Assembly: GCA_021796315.1 (NCBI GenBank)
Contig: JAJYOH010000102.1
Location: 1 to 13,311 of the forward strand
Length of the DNA stretch: 13,311 bases
Source of the DNA: Chloroflexota bacterium
GTDB taxonomy: Bacteria > Chloroflexota > Anaerolineae > Anaerolineales > Villigracilaceae
Direction of reading: 5' to 3'
Shown here: positions 8,026-13,311 of the stretch, in pieces
How positions within the stretch are numbered: the stretch's first letter is position 1
Layout of the letters: every line of letters begins with the position of its first letter
Notes under the pieces: generated by a model
Told to the model about the DNA's origin: nothing
The model's database searches: none
The model's input: the letters and a program-made list of their open reading frames with translations, nothing else
Position numbers and translations under genes: made by a program

Positions 8026-8385
8026 ATGGAAACCCTTACTATTCGAGAAGCATCATTACTGACAGGTCTGAGCGTGCATACTTTGCGATATTATGAACGC
8101 GTCGGGCTGCTCGAACCGGTCGTTCGCAACGCCGGAGGTCATCGCAGATATATATCAGCGGATCTTGAGAAGATCAAGTTCCTAAACTGCCTGCGGGCTA
8201 CCGGCATGCCCATCCGCCATATACAGGAATTCGCAGCGCTTGTTCCACAGGGGCGAGCTGCGTTGGATGCAAAAATCGACCTGCTCGAGTCGCACAAGCG
8301 CGACCTGCAAACGCACATTCAAGAACTGGAGCACATGCTCACTGTAATCGATAAGAAGATCCAACAGCTCCGCCAAGCCAGATAG
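8026..8385 (+). CDS. MerR-family regulator, AdhR/NmlR-like
   Basis: A 119-residue transcription factor. The winged helix-turn-helix is at about 4-72, with the hallmark LTIREASLLTGLSVHTLRYY at 4-23, ERVGLLEP and GGHRRYISADL, followed by an alpha-helical dimerisation coil (about 80-118). It lacks the long effector domain of drug-binding members. Its only cysteine, C55 (KFLNCLRATGMPI), falls where, as I recall, AdhR of Bacillus has its aldehyde-reactive Cys52, so thiol-based sensing of a carbonyl, quinone or nitrosative compound is plausible; this is inference. The start at 8026 is chosen because METLTIREA matches the family N-terminus. The more upstream ATG at 7870 would place the MerR promoter inside the gene. 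No ribosome binding site precedes 8026, which fits a leaderless transcript. The SDR gene follows after 54 nt and is the likely target. Confidence 0.9.
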   Translation: METLTIREASLLTGLSVHTLRYYERVGLLEPVVRNAGGHRRYISADLEKIKFLNCLRATGMPIRHIQEFAALVPQGRAALDAKIDLLESHKRDLQTHIQELEHMLTVIDKKIQQLRQAR

Positions 8386-8439
8386 TTCCATGATGCAATT
8401 CCGATTTTTTCCATAACACTAAAAAGGAGAAGTTTCAAC

Positions 8440-9288
8440 ATGAAATTACTGGTAACAGGAGCTACAGGGCGTATTGGCAGTCGTCTGATTCCACGTTTAT
8501 TGCAACAAGACAACGCTGTCCGCATTTTGGCGCGTAACAAGGAACAAGCCGAACCTTTTCGAGAACGTGGAGCGAAAGTGGCGGTTGGCGATCTGCTCCA
8601 ACCTGAGACATTGAAACAGGCTGTCACTGGAGTAGACGCAGTAATCCATCTGGCCGCGTTCTTCCGCGGCGCAACTCCGGCACAGGCACAAGCCGTCAAC
8701 TATGATGGCACACTTGCATTGGCACAGGAGGCAAAGCTCGCCAATGTTTCAAAATTCATTTACATTAGCACCAACCTGGTTTATGGAGCCGGACGTGGAC
8801 ATCCAGCCCGCGAGGAAGATGAACCACAGCCGCCGACAGAACGCTCGTATCCAGTCAGCAAGTGGGCCGCTGAACAAGCGCTCACCGATCTCTATCGCGA
8901 CCAGGGAGCGGCTCTTTACATCCTGCGGCTTGCATTCGTTTACGGCGAAGGTGATCCACATCTTGGGGAAGCATTGAACTTAATGCGCACATGGCCCTCA
9001 GCAAAGCGGGTCCACATGGTTCATCACGCCGATGTTGCACAGGCAATCACGCTGACCCTTGATAAAACAGAGACAAATGAAAAACTCTACAATGTGGCCG
9101 ATGATGAACCGGTTCCCATTTCCGAGATTCGACGGCTCAATGGTGCAATCGATCCAAATGAGACAAACAACATCACGCTGGACGACCCATGGGAAGGAAT
9201 TGTTGACACATCACGGATCAAGAATGAACTTGGTTTTCACCCCGTATATCCATCTCTCTCCATCGCAATCGCCAGGAATGCGCATTGA
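8440..9288 (+). CDS. NAD(P)-dependent epimerase/dehydratase-like SDR
   Basis: A 282-residue extended short-chain dehydrogenase/reductase of the NAD-dependent epimerase type. The Rossmann glycine motif GATGRIG is at residues 7-13, an acidic VGDL turn at 49-52, VIHLAA at 68-73, the active-site Ser/Thr in YISTNLVYG at about 110-111, and the catalytic pair Y137-K141 in YPVSK. RLAFVYGEGD and the HHADVAQAI stretch are usual for sugar-nucleotide epimerase or reductase relatives. The substrate cannot be told: nucleotide sugars, flavonoid-like ketones and small aldehydes are all handled by this fold. AAGGAGA at 8424-8430 sets the start. Position behind a MerR/AdhR-like gene suggests a detoxification reductase induced by the same stress, which is inference. 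It is slightly shorter than the roughly 300-330 residues common in the family, with a short C-terminal region. Confidence 0.88.
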   Translation: MKLLVTGATGRIGSRLIPRLLQQDNAVRILARNKEQAEPFRERGAKVAVGDLLQPETLKQAVTGVDAVIHLAAFFRGATPAQAQAVNYDGTLALAQEAKLANVSKFIYISTNLVYGAGRGHPAREEDEPQPPTERSYPVSKWAAEQALTDLYRDQGAALYILRLAFVYGEGDPHLGEALNLMRTWPSAKRVHMVHHADVAQAITLTLDKTETNEKLYNVADDEPVPISEIRRLNGAIDPNETNNITLDDPWEGIVDTSRIKNELGFHPVYPSLSIAIARNAH

Positions 9289-9500
9289 CGCATAACTATA
9301 CAGTCCAATTAGATATGCTCCCGGGTTCATGAAACAATATGGGATGGCAGATATGTTATGTGTTTATTTAGATTGCCCTTCCGGATTTACGAAGTAGAAC
9401 AAGCTGTTCACAGAAAAACCTGATACCAGATGAAATCTTCATCGAGAATCCCAAAATGTCTGATAGATGAGGCGGTTTGCAAAGACAGGATAAATACCAA
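9289..9500. other. Convergent intergenic spacer
   Basis: This stretch lies between the + strand SDR gene and the terminator of the - strand sulfur operon. I see only a 6-bp stem hairpin GATGAA-ATC-TTCATC at 9429-9443, without a U tract, and no credible gene. A + strand frame that opens at 9430 and runs antisense into the DsrE2-like gene is a shadow. Confidence 0.5.
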
Positions 9501-9530
9501 AAGAGCGGCGCTGCGAAAAACACCGCTCTT
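9501..9530 (-). terminator. Intrinsic terminator of the sulfur operon
   Basis: AAGAGCGG (9501-9508) and CCGCTCTT (9523-9530) form an 8-bp stem with a 14-nt loop. On the minus strand the stem ends in CTCTTTT, giving a short U run, and it lies about 23 nt beyond the stop of the DsrE2-like gene. On the plus strand CATTTTC follows, so weak bidirectional termination of the converging SDR transcript is possible. Confidence 0.65.
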
Positions 9531-9552
9531 CATTTTCAAAAGCAAAACGGGG

Positions 9553-10056
9553 CTAAATGAAGATGATCTGCGCGCCTTCGGTCATATCCATGAAGTCGCC
9601 GGCGGTGACCACGCTGTCGATGCAGGGCAGGAAGTCTTCCTTCTTGATGTCAAACATGTCCACGGTCATCTTGCAGCCATACATCTTCGCGCCGCCATCC
9701 GAAAGCATTTCAAGATATTCGCGCACAGGGGGAACGCCCAGTTTTTTCATTTTCATCTTCATGAACCAACTGGCAAAAGCCGTCATGCCAGGGATGATGC
9801 CCAGAATGCTGGGGATGCCCAGGTTGCCGGTCGGCAATCCCATCATGCTCATTTTGAAACTGGTGTTGGCGACGGGCGCAAGTTCCAGATGGTCCACGCG
9901 CTTCTTGGTGACCAGATCCAGCCCCCAGAATGTGAAGAACATGGTCACGTCGATGCCGTTGCCGAGCGCGGCCCAGCCCATGATGAGGGCGGGATAAGCC
10001 ATATCCAAATCGCCTTTCGAGCAAATGAACGCGATCTTGCGGGTTTCTTCAGCCAT
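9553..10056 (-). CDS. DsrE/DsrF-like family protein (DsrE2 type)
   Basis: This 167-residue protein belongs to the DsrE/DsrF/DrsH-like group, whose members bind or relay sulfur as cysteine persulfide and often sit beside TusA, rhodanese, DsrC or sulfide-oxidation genes. Visible marks are the N-terminal KIAFICSKGDLDMAYPALI, a hydrophobic middle (IPSILGIIPGMTAFASWFM, 81-99), and C128 in YGCKMTVDMFDI, the position of the conserved reactive cysteine (commonly ACxMSMDxMGI). C12 and C145 are further cysteines. The middle segment could touch the membrane, as proposed for DsrE2 proteins, but no clear pair of transmembrane helices is seen. AAGGAG precedes the ATG. It is the last gene of the arsR-sqr operon, behind the TusE/DsrC-like gene, with a strong palindrome between them. 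A role in accepting sulfane sulfur made by the sulfide:quinone oxidoreductase is inferred from context. Confidence 0.85.
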   Translation of the reverse strand: MAEETRKIAFICSKGDLDMAYPALIMGWAALGNGIDVTMFFTFWGLDLVTKKRVDHLELAPVANTSFKMSMMGLPTGNLGIPSILGIIPGMTAFASWFMKMKMKKLGVPPVREYLEMLSDGGAKMYGCKMTVDMFDIKKEDFLPCIDSVVTAGDFMDMTEGAQIIFI

Positions 10057-10077
10057 GATATTTCTCCTTGTGTTTGC

Positions 10078-10110
10078 AAACCCTAAAGGTCTCAGAGACC
10101 TTTAGGGTTT
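10078..10110. repeat. Perfect 16-bp palindrome between the DsrE2-like and TusE/DsrC genes
   Basis: The left arm AAACCCTAAAGGTCTC (10078-10093) and the right arm GAGACCTTTAGGGTTT (10095-10110) are perfect complements around one central A. In RNA this forms a very stable hairpin ending in GGGTTT, 12 nt after the TusE/DsrC stop and about 21 nt before the DsrE2-like start. On the minus strand only three T follow, so it resembles a leaky terminator, an mRNA-stabilising element or a REP-like repeat. It is expected to lower or uncouple expression of the last gene. Confidence 0.85.
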
Positions 10111-10122
10111 GGATAATTGAAA

Positions 10123-10431
10123 TTACACACAACCTTCGGGTTTGCCGAGGCCAGCGATCTTGGCAACCTTCTTGGCGGGGCCTTTGGGGAAGAGGGCGAA
10201 CAAGTCTTTGGTCGATATGCCCGTGCCCGTGGTGATCTGGCGTATGGTGGGGGACTTGCCGGAGGTCATGCCGGTCTGGCGGCAGAAGTCAATGATCTTC
10301 CAATGATCGGGGGTGAGAACTTCGATGCCTTCCTGCTTGGCAAGGACCTCAGCGATTTCCTTCGTCCAGTCGTTGGGGTTGGTCATAAAGCCTTCCGCGT
10401 TGAAGGCGATTGCAGTGAGTTCAGCTAACAT
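10123..10431 (-). CDS. TusE/DsrC/DsvC-family sulfur carrier, single C-terminal cysteine
   Basis: A 102-residue cytoplasmic protein with the full DsrC fold signature: FNAEGF, DWTKEIAEVLAKQEGI, LTPDHWKIIDFCR, and the flexible C-terminal arm FPKGPAKKVAKIAGLGKPEGCV. The penultimate cysteine C101 (CysA) is present. The second redox cysteine of true DsrC (CysB, eleven residues earlier) is replaced by A90. C50 lies in a helix and is not that residue. Proteins with only CysA behave as TusE-type persulfide acceptors and cannot form the intramolecular disulfide or trisulfide used with DsrAB sulfite reductase; this is family knowledge. An AAGGAG site (10441-10446 on the complement) precedes the start. 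It stands between DUF1641 and DsrE2-like genes in a sulfide-oxidation operon, so it probably takes sulfur from the DsrE2-like protein. A tRNA-thiolation role is less likely because tusBCD genes are absent here. Confidence 0.92.
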   Translation of the reverse strand: MLAELTAIAFNAEGFMTNPNDWTKEIAEVLAKQEGIEVLTPDHWKIIDFCRQTGMTSGKSPTIRQITTGTGISTKDLFALFPKGPAKKVAKIAGLGKPEGCV

Positions 10432-10468
10432 TTTCGTTTCTCCTTTTTAAATTTGGTTGATGTGACTA

Positions 10469-11038
10469 TTAGTCGCCTATGGCTTTGAGTAAATTCAGCG
10501 AGCGATACAATCCGCGGCGGACTTTGGGATCACCCATGGCGCGCAACAGATCGAGGAGCGAGACTTTCGCGGGCGGCTCGGTCTTCAATGCGTCAGCCAC
10601 GCGGAGGCCGAGGGATTCCACGTCCGCAGGCTTGTAGTCGTGGACGAGGCGCTCGACAACTTTTACGCCGGCGCGGGCGAATCCGAAATATCCTTCACGC
10701 TCGAGGCGGTCCAATTCCATCGTCACCTGGTGGAAGATGCGTTTGCCCATCTGCTGGCCTTCCTCGGCCAGTTCCGCCACCGATTCGAGTTGGTCGAGCA
10801 AACCGACCAACATGCGCGTGTCGCGCAGAACGCGCTTGACGAGGAAGAGCAGGTCGCCGAGTTCGAAGTCGTTGCCCACTTCGGCCAGTTCATCGATGGA
10901 AAGTTTGATGACGTGATTGACCACGGGGATGGCATCGTCCACCAGTTCTTTCATGCCCTGTTGTTGTGCGCGCTGCGCCTCGAATAGCGCCGTGAGGGTA
11001 TCGAGTTTTTGGTTGATGAGAGCGAGTTCATTATCCAT
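10469..11038 (-). CDS. DUF1641 family protein
   Basis: A 189-residue, mostly helical and acidic protein. The C-terminal part carries the DUF1641 pattern LLDLLRAMGDPKVRRGLYRSL (about 161-181) ending LLKAIGD, preceded by helices such as ELGDLLFLVKRVLRDTRMLV (59-78). DUF1641 genes recur next to sulfide:quinone oxidoreductase and formate dehydrogenase genes, but no biochemical role is established that I know of. The frame stays open upstream to 11434, inside the sqr gene. The true start is taken as the ATG at 11036-11038, because AGGAG lies 5 nt before it and the N-terminus MDNELALINQKLDTL is a normal coiled-coil start. The sqr stop lies 8 nt upstream of this start, so the two are tightly co-transcribed and may act as a complex at the membrane; that is inference. 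No cysteine and no transmembrane helix is seen. Confidence 0.88.
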   Translation of the reverse strand: MDNELALINQKLDTLTALFEAQRAQQQGMKELVDDAIPVVNHVIKLSIDELAEVGNDFELGDLLFLVKRVLRDTRMLVGLLDQLESVAELAEEGQQMGKRIFHQVTMELDRLEREGYFGFARAGVKVVERLVHDYKPADVESLGLRVADALKTEPPAKVSLLDLLRAMGDPKVRRGLYRSLNLLKAIGD

Positions 11039-11046
11039 TGCGACTC

Positions 11047-12279
11047 CTACTTCCACTTGCCAGCCATGGACATCTGCGATTCGAAGGGCATCTCGCCACC
11101 CTTGAGCAGGACGTTCCAGTAAATCCACTTGAACATCATCTTGCCCCAGTGATTGGCAGGCGATTCTTTGAGCAGGGAGAAGGGACCGAAGCCGGGCAAT
11201 GGGAACATGCCGGGCAGGGGCTCGACATCGTAGTTGAAGTCGATCAGCACGCCTTTCTCGTTGCCCGATTCGATGAAGCAGTTGGCGTGACCATCGAATT
11301 TGGGAAGCGGTTCGAGTCCTTCCATGTGGCGCAGGATGTTTTCGACAACCACATCCAGCATGAAGTGCGCCACCGAGCCAGCCTTCGAAGTGGGTGCATT
11401 GCTGGCGTCGCCGATCAGCCAGATGTTTTCCCATTTGTCGCTTTGCATGGTGTTCTTGTTCACTGGCACAAAATTGAGTTCATCGCCCATGCCGGAAGCG
11501 GCGATCACATCCGCGCCTTTGTTGGTTGGGATGGTCACCAGCAGGTCGTAGCCGATCTCACGGTCATCATACGAGCGGATAACCTGTTTGGCATTATCCA
11601 CTTCCATGATGGCAAATTCTGTTTCCAGCGAAATGCCGCGATCAGTCAGCATGTTCCCCAAAACGGAGGAGGCGCGCGGTTTGGTGAATGCGCCGGGCAG
11701 GGGAGTGGCGAAGACGATTTCCACTTTGTCGCGCATATCGCGTTCCTTGAAGAACCAGTCCGCGAGGAAGAGGAATTCCAATGGGGCGACTGGACACTTG
11801 ATGGGCATTTCGGCGACATTCAAAACCATACGTCCGCCCTTCCAGAATTTCAGGAACTTGCTCAAGGCAATCGAGCCTTGTGGGGTATAAAAGTCAAAGA
11901 CATTCTGGTGCCAGCCGCCGCCATCCTTCATACCCGTGATTTCTTCTGGATGAACGTGACTGCCCGTGGAAATAACCATGTAGTCATAGCTTATCGTTTT
12001 CCCGCCGGAAAGTTTAATGCGGTTTTTATCCGGTTCGATCAATTCGATATCGCCAAAAATAACTTCCACGGAAGGTGGCAGGAAATTGCGTTTGGGCTTT
12101 ACAACATCTGACGGTGAATACATCCCAAACGGGATGAATAAAAATCCAGGTTGGTAGTAGTGCGTCTCATCACGGTCAATAATGACGATGCGCCACTCCT
12201 GTGGATCCAATGCGGCGGACATTTTATTGGCAACCATTGTTCCGCCCGTGCCTGCTCCAAGAATGAGAAAAGTCTTCAT
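11047..12279 (-). CDS. sqr: Sulfide:quinone oxidoreductase-like FAD protein
   Basis: A 410-residue FAD-dependent oxidoreductase predicted to oxidise sulfide to polysulfide or persulfide and pass electrons to the quinone pool at the inner membrane face. The N-terminal GAGTGGT (8-14) binds FAD, with the acidic end of strand 2 at D35 and a second nucleotide motif VISTGSHVHP (102-111). WLIGDASNAPTSKAG (287-301) is the C-terminal FAD contact. Two cysteines stand where redox-active cysteines are expected: C162 in PIKCPVAPLEF and C334 in ANCFIE. The third cysteine of type I enzymes (near residue 128) is absent. The C-terminal HWGKMMFKWIYWNVLL (377-392) is a likely amphipathic membrane-anchoring helix. 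AAAGGAG precedes the ATG. It follows arsR by 25 nt. It could instead be a flavocytochrome c-type or type III/VI SQR variant; the reaction class is confident, the subtype is not. Confidence 0.9.
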   Translation of the reverse strand: MKTFLILGAGTGGTMVANKMSAALDPQEWRIVIIDRDETHYYQPGFLFIPFGMYSPSDVVKPKRNFLPPSVEVIFGDIELIEPDKNRIKLSGGKTISYDYMVISTGSHVHPEEITGMKDGGGWHQNVFDFYTPQGSIALSKFLKFWKGGRMVLNVAEMPIKCPVAPLEFLFLADWFFKERDMRDKVEIVFATPLPGAFTKPRASSVLGNMLTDRGISLETEFAIMEVDNAKQVIRSYDDREIGYDLLVTIPTNKGADVIAASGMGDELNFVPVNKNTMQSDKWENIWLIGDASNAPTSKAGSVAHFMLDVVVENILRHMEGLEPLPKFDGHANCFIESGNEKGVLIDFNYDVEPLPGMFPLPGFGPFSLLKESPANHWGKMMFKWIYWNVLLKGGEMPFESQMSMAGKWK

Positions 12280-12304
12280 CGATGTATCTCCTTTGAAATA
12301 AGTT

Positions 12305-12637
12305 TTATGGAAATTCCTGAATTAATTTGGCGCGCCTGGAAATATTGGCGTGCATGACCGCGCGCAACAAGTCCAGCGCTTCGATAAGCCTCTTGTCACC
12401 GATGCTATAAACCACCACAGCGCCGTGTCTTTCAGTGGTCACCATGCCTCTTTCACGCAATACTTTCAAATGCCGTGATACGAGCGGCTGTGGCATCTCT
12501 AACTCATTGCACAACTCCGTCACATTGCGTGAACTTTGCGACAGCGCATATAAAATCAAAATACGATTCGGGTCGGCAAGCCCGGCGCAAATCTCGGCGT
12601 GTAATTGTGTTACTTCGGCTTCAAGGGTTCTGTTCAT
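12305..12637 (-). CDS. ArsR-family repressor of the sulfur operon
   Basis: A 110-residue winged helix-turn-helix regulator of the ArsR/SmtB family: ICAGLADPNRILILYALS (17-33 region), NVTELCNELEMPQPLVSRHL as recognition unit (38-57), KVLRERGMVTTERHGAVVVY wing (58-77), then a C-terminal helix. The two cysteines are C17 and C43. C43 falls in the ELC position used by metal sensors and by the persulfide sensors SqrR and BigR, but the C-terminal partner cysteine of SqrR/BigR (about residue 107) is missing, so any sulfane-sulfur switch would have to use C17-C43. It heads the operon 25 nt before sqr, so autoregulation together with sqr is likely. Its ribosome binding site is weak (GAAAGAA). A metal-sensing role cannot be excluded from sequence. 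Confidence 0.92.
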   Translation of the reverse strand: MNRTLEAEVTQLHAEICAGLADPNRILILYALSQSSRNVTELCNELEMPQPLVSRHLKVLRERGMVTTERHGAVVVYSIGDKRLIEALDLLRAVMHANISRRAKLIQEFP

Positions 12638-12675
12638 GGTGATATTCTTTCAGAACTACATGCGAATAAACGTAT

Positions 12676-12704
12676 ATTATTGTGAAGATAATAACAACGA
12701 ACAA
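12676..12704 (-). promoter_or_regulatory. Candidate promoter of the arsR-sqr operon with overlapping operator
   Basis: On the minus strand TTGTTC (12704-12699) and AATAAT (12681-12676) are separated by 17 bp, placing the start near 12669, about 32 nt before the arsR ATG. The -10 is good (5 of 6) and the -35 mediocre (3 of 6). The spacer is filled by the near-symmetric box TGTGA-N6-TAACA (12681-12696), an obvious spot for a repressor to block RNA polymerase. Confidence 0.45.
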
Positions 12705-12706
12705 GT

Positions 12707-12744
12707 AACATGTCATTTGGCATCCATCACCCAAATGACATGTT
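12707..12744. repeat. Perfect 14-bp inverted repeat upstream of arsR
   Basis: AACATGTCATTTGG (12707-12720) and CCAAATGACATGTT (12731-12744) are exact complements around the 10-nt loop CATCCATCAC. It lies just upstream of the candidate -35. No U tract follows on either strand, so it reads better as a DNA-level operator or regulatory hairpin than as a terminator. Confidence 0.85.
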
Positions 12745-12756
12745 GAAAGTAATGAT

Positions 12757-12772
12757 TGTGAAAATTATCACA
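12757..12772. promoter_or_regulatory. CRP-like box TGTGA-N6-TCACA
   Basis: TGTGA (12757-12761), AAATTA, TCACA (12768-12772) is a perfect match to the classical CRP half-site arrangement. Its centre is about 95 bp upstream of the proposed arsR start, a distance suited to upstream activation. A CRP/FNR-superfamily protein is the likely binder, but none is encoded in the window. Confidence 0.5.
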
Positions 12773-12779
12773 TTATATT

Positions 12780-13261
12780 TGTACAATATGTAATACATAT
12801 TTAGGCATTTGAACTGGCTGCTTTTGAATTATTCACCCTGATCTGTGAAGTACACTTTTTCAAATATCATCTTAGCAATGCAATAGCAAGAGAACACTCT
12901 ATTTCATCGCGGTGAGGCTGGTTGAGCCACTGTCACTTGAACAGTAATGACTTCTGATATGTCATATATGCGCTCGATCTGAGGGTGTTTTTGGTCGTAT
13001 AATATTGCCAAATAAATTCATGGGTATTCATGACCTACATAATCCAATATCAACAAAAACTGAACGACATTAGCATCCCATCTTGGGACAAGAAAAAACG
13101 ATTGAGGTTTTACATAAAGACAAACAGGTTCATCTGGCAGGCTTCCTAGAATGATAAAAATTCCGGCAGGGATTCCGTGAACCCATACATCGCCATTCTT
13201 GTGAAAACGCAGAATCAGATTATCCTGATTGCAAAAAACATTAAACCCAAAGGAGAGAAAA
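12780..13261. other. AT-rich intergenic region without convincing gene
   Basis: About 480 bases with many short stops on the + strand. I see a perfect -10 TATAAT at 12998-13003, with a poor -35 candidate TCGATC 18 bp before it, and a small dyad ACTGT-N7-ACAGT at 12929-12945. A + strand frame ATG 13030 to TAG 13149 (39 codons) and an antisense frame 13018-13272 (84 codons) are open, but neither has a ribosome binding site or a recognisable product. If the 12998 promoter drives the 13262 gene, that mRNA has a leader of about 250 nt. Confidence 0.5.
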
Positions 13262-13311
13262 ATGCGTATCAATAAATTGTTATTGTTAGGTATGATGGTT
13301 TTGAAAAAGTG
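13262..13311 (+). CDS. Start of a gene cut by the window end
   Basis: ATG at 13262 follows AAAGGAGAG (13250-13258) with good spacing. The 16 visible codons read MRINKLLLLGMMVLKK: a basic start and a short hydrophobic run that could be the beginning of a signal peptide or membrane anchor, though lysines return early. The product is unknown. Confidence 0.6.
   Translation, partial: MRINKLLLLGMMVLKK

Noticed and set aside
9430..10086. Open + strand frame of 218 codons over the DsrE2-like gene
   Set aside because: It lies antisense to a recognisable family member with a good ribosome binding site; the product is His/Ala-rich and unlike any family.
10469..11434. DUF1641 gene starting at 11434
   Set aside because: The extension lies inside sqr and is arginine-rich nonsense; the ATG at 11038 has an AGGAG and a family-like N-terminus.
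11038..12111. Long open + strand frame opposite sqr
   Set aside because: It is an exact shadow of the well-supported sqr gene, has a low-complexity His/Gln/Phe-rich product and no ribosome binding site.
13018..13272. 84-codon - strand frame with plausible hydropathy
   Set aside because: It has no ribosome binding site, its start overlaps the 5' end of a + strand gene with a strong one, and I recognise no family; kept only as an uncertain possibility.
1..13311. CRISPR arrays, tRNA or rRNA genes, insertion sequences or phage genes
   Set aside because: I found no regularly spaced repeats, no tRNA cloverleaf, no transposase or integrase motifs and no terminal inverted repeats with target duplications. 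The repeats present are the PAS module copies and the two palindromes.

Overview
The window holds two unrelated functional blocks and looks like a piece of a free-living bacterial chromosome, probably Chloroflexota of the Anaerolineae type. That assignment is inferred from very large PAS/GAF-stacked signalling proteins, moderate GC coding sequence and the sulfide:quinone oxidoreductase cluster; no rRNA or other taxonomic marker is present.

Positions 1-7664 (+ strand) are a signalling block. After the last 60 codons of a membrane protein (2-184) come a stand-alone CheY/Rcp1-like receiver (242-685), a 1068-residue REC-PAS-PAS-GAF-PAS-GAF-HD-GYP protein (812-4018) and, 7 nt later, a 1212-residue membrane-bound HAMP-PAS-PAS-GAF-PAS-GAF-GGDEF protein (4026-7664). 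The last two should degrade and make cyclic di-GMP respectively, so opposing activities sit in one transcription unit. They share a nearly identical PAS module at the DNA level. Just downstream (7706-7828) is a decayed 3' end of another HD-GYP gene, interrupted by an in-frame stop, which suggests the array was once longer.

Positions 7829-9288 hold a MerR/AdhR-like regulator with a textbook 19-bp-spacer MerR promoter lying almost on top of its start codon (likely leaderless mRNA), followed by an NAD-dependent epimerase/dehydratase-like SDR that it probably controls.

Positions 9501-12800 (- strand) are a sulfur block, read from right to left: ArsR repressor, type-III-like sulfide:quinone oxidoreductase, DUF1641 protein, TusE/DsrC-like sulfur carrier (single C-terminal Cys), DsrE2-like protein, terminator. 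It is a compact sulfide oxidation and persulfide-handling operon, and its arsR upstream region carries a 14-bp inverted repeat flanked by two CRP-like TGTGA-N6 boxes.

Positions 12800-13261 are AT-rich and without a convincing gene. The window ends at the ribosome binding site and first 16 codons of a + strand gene (13262 onward).
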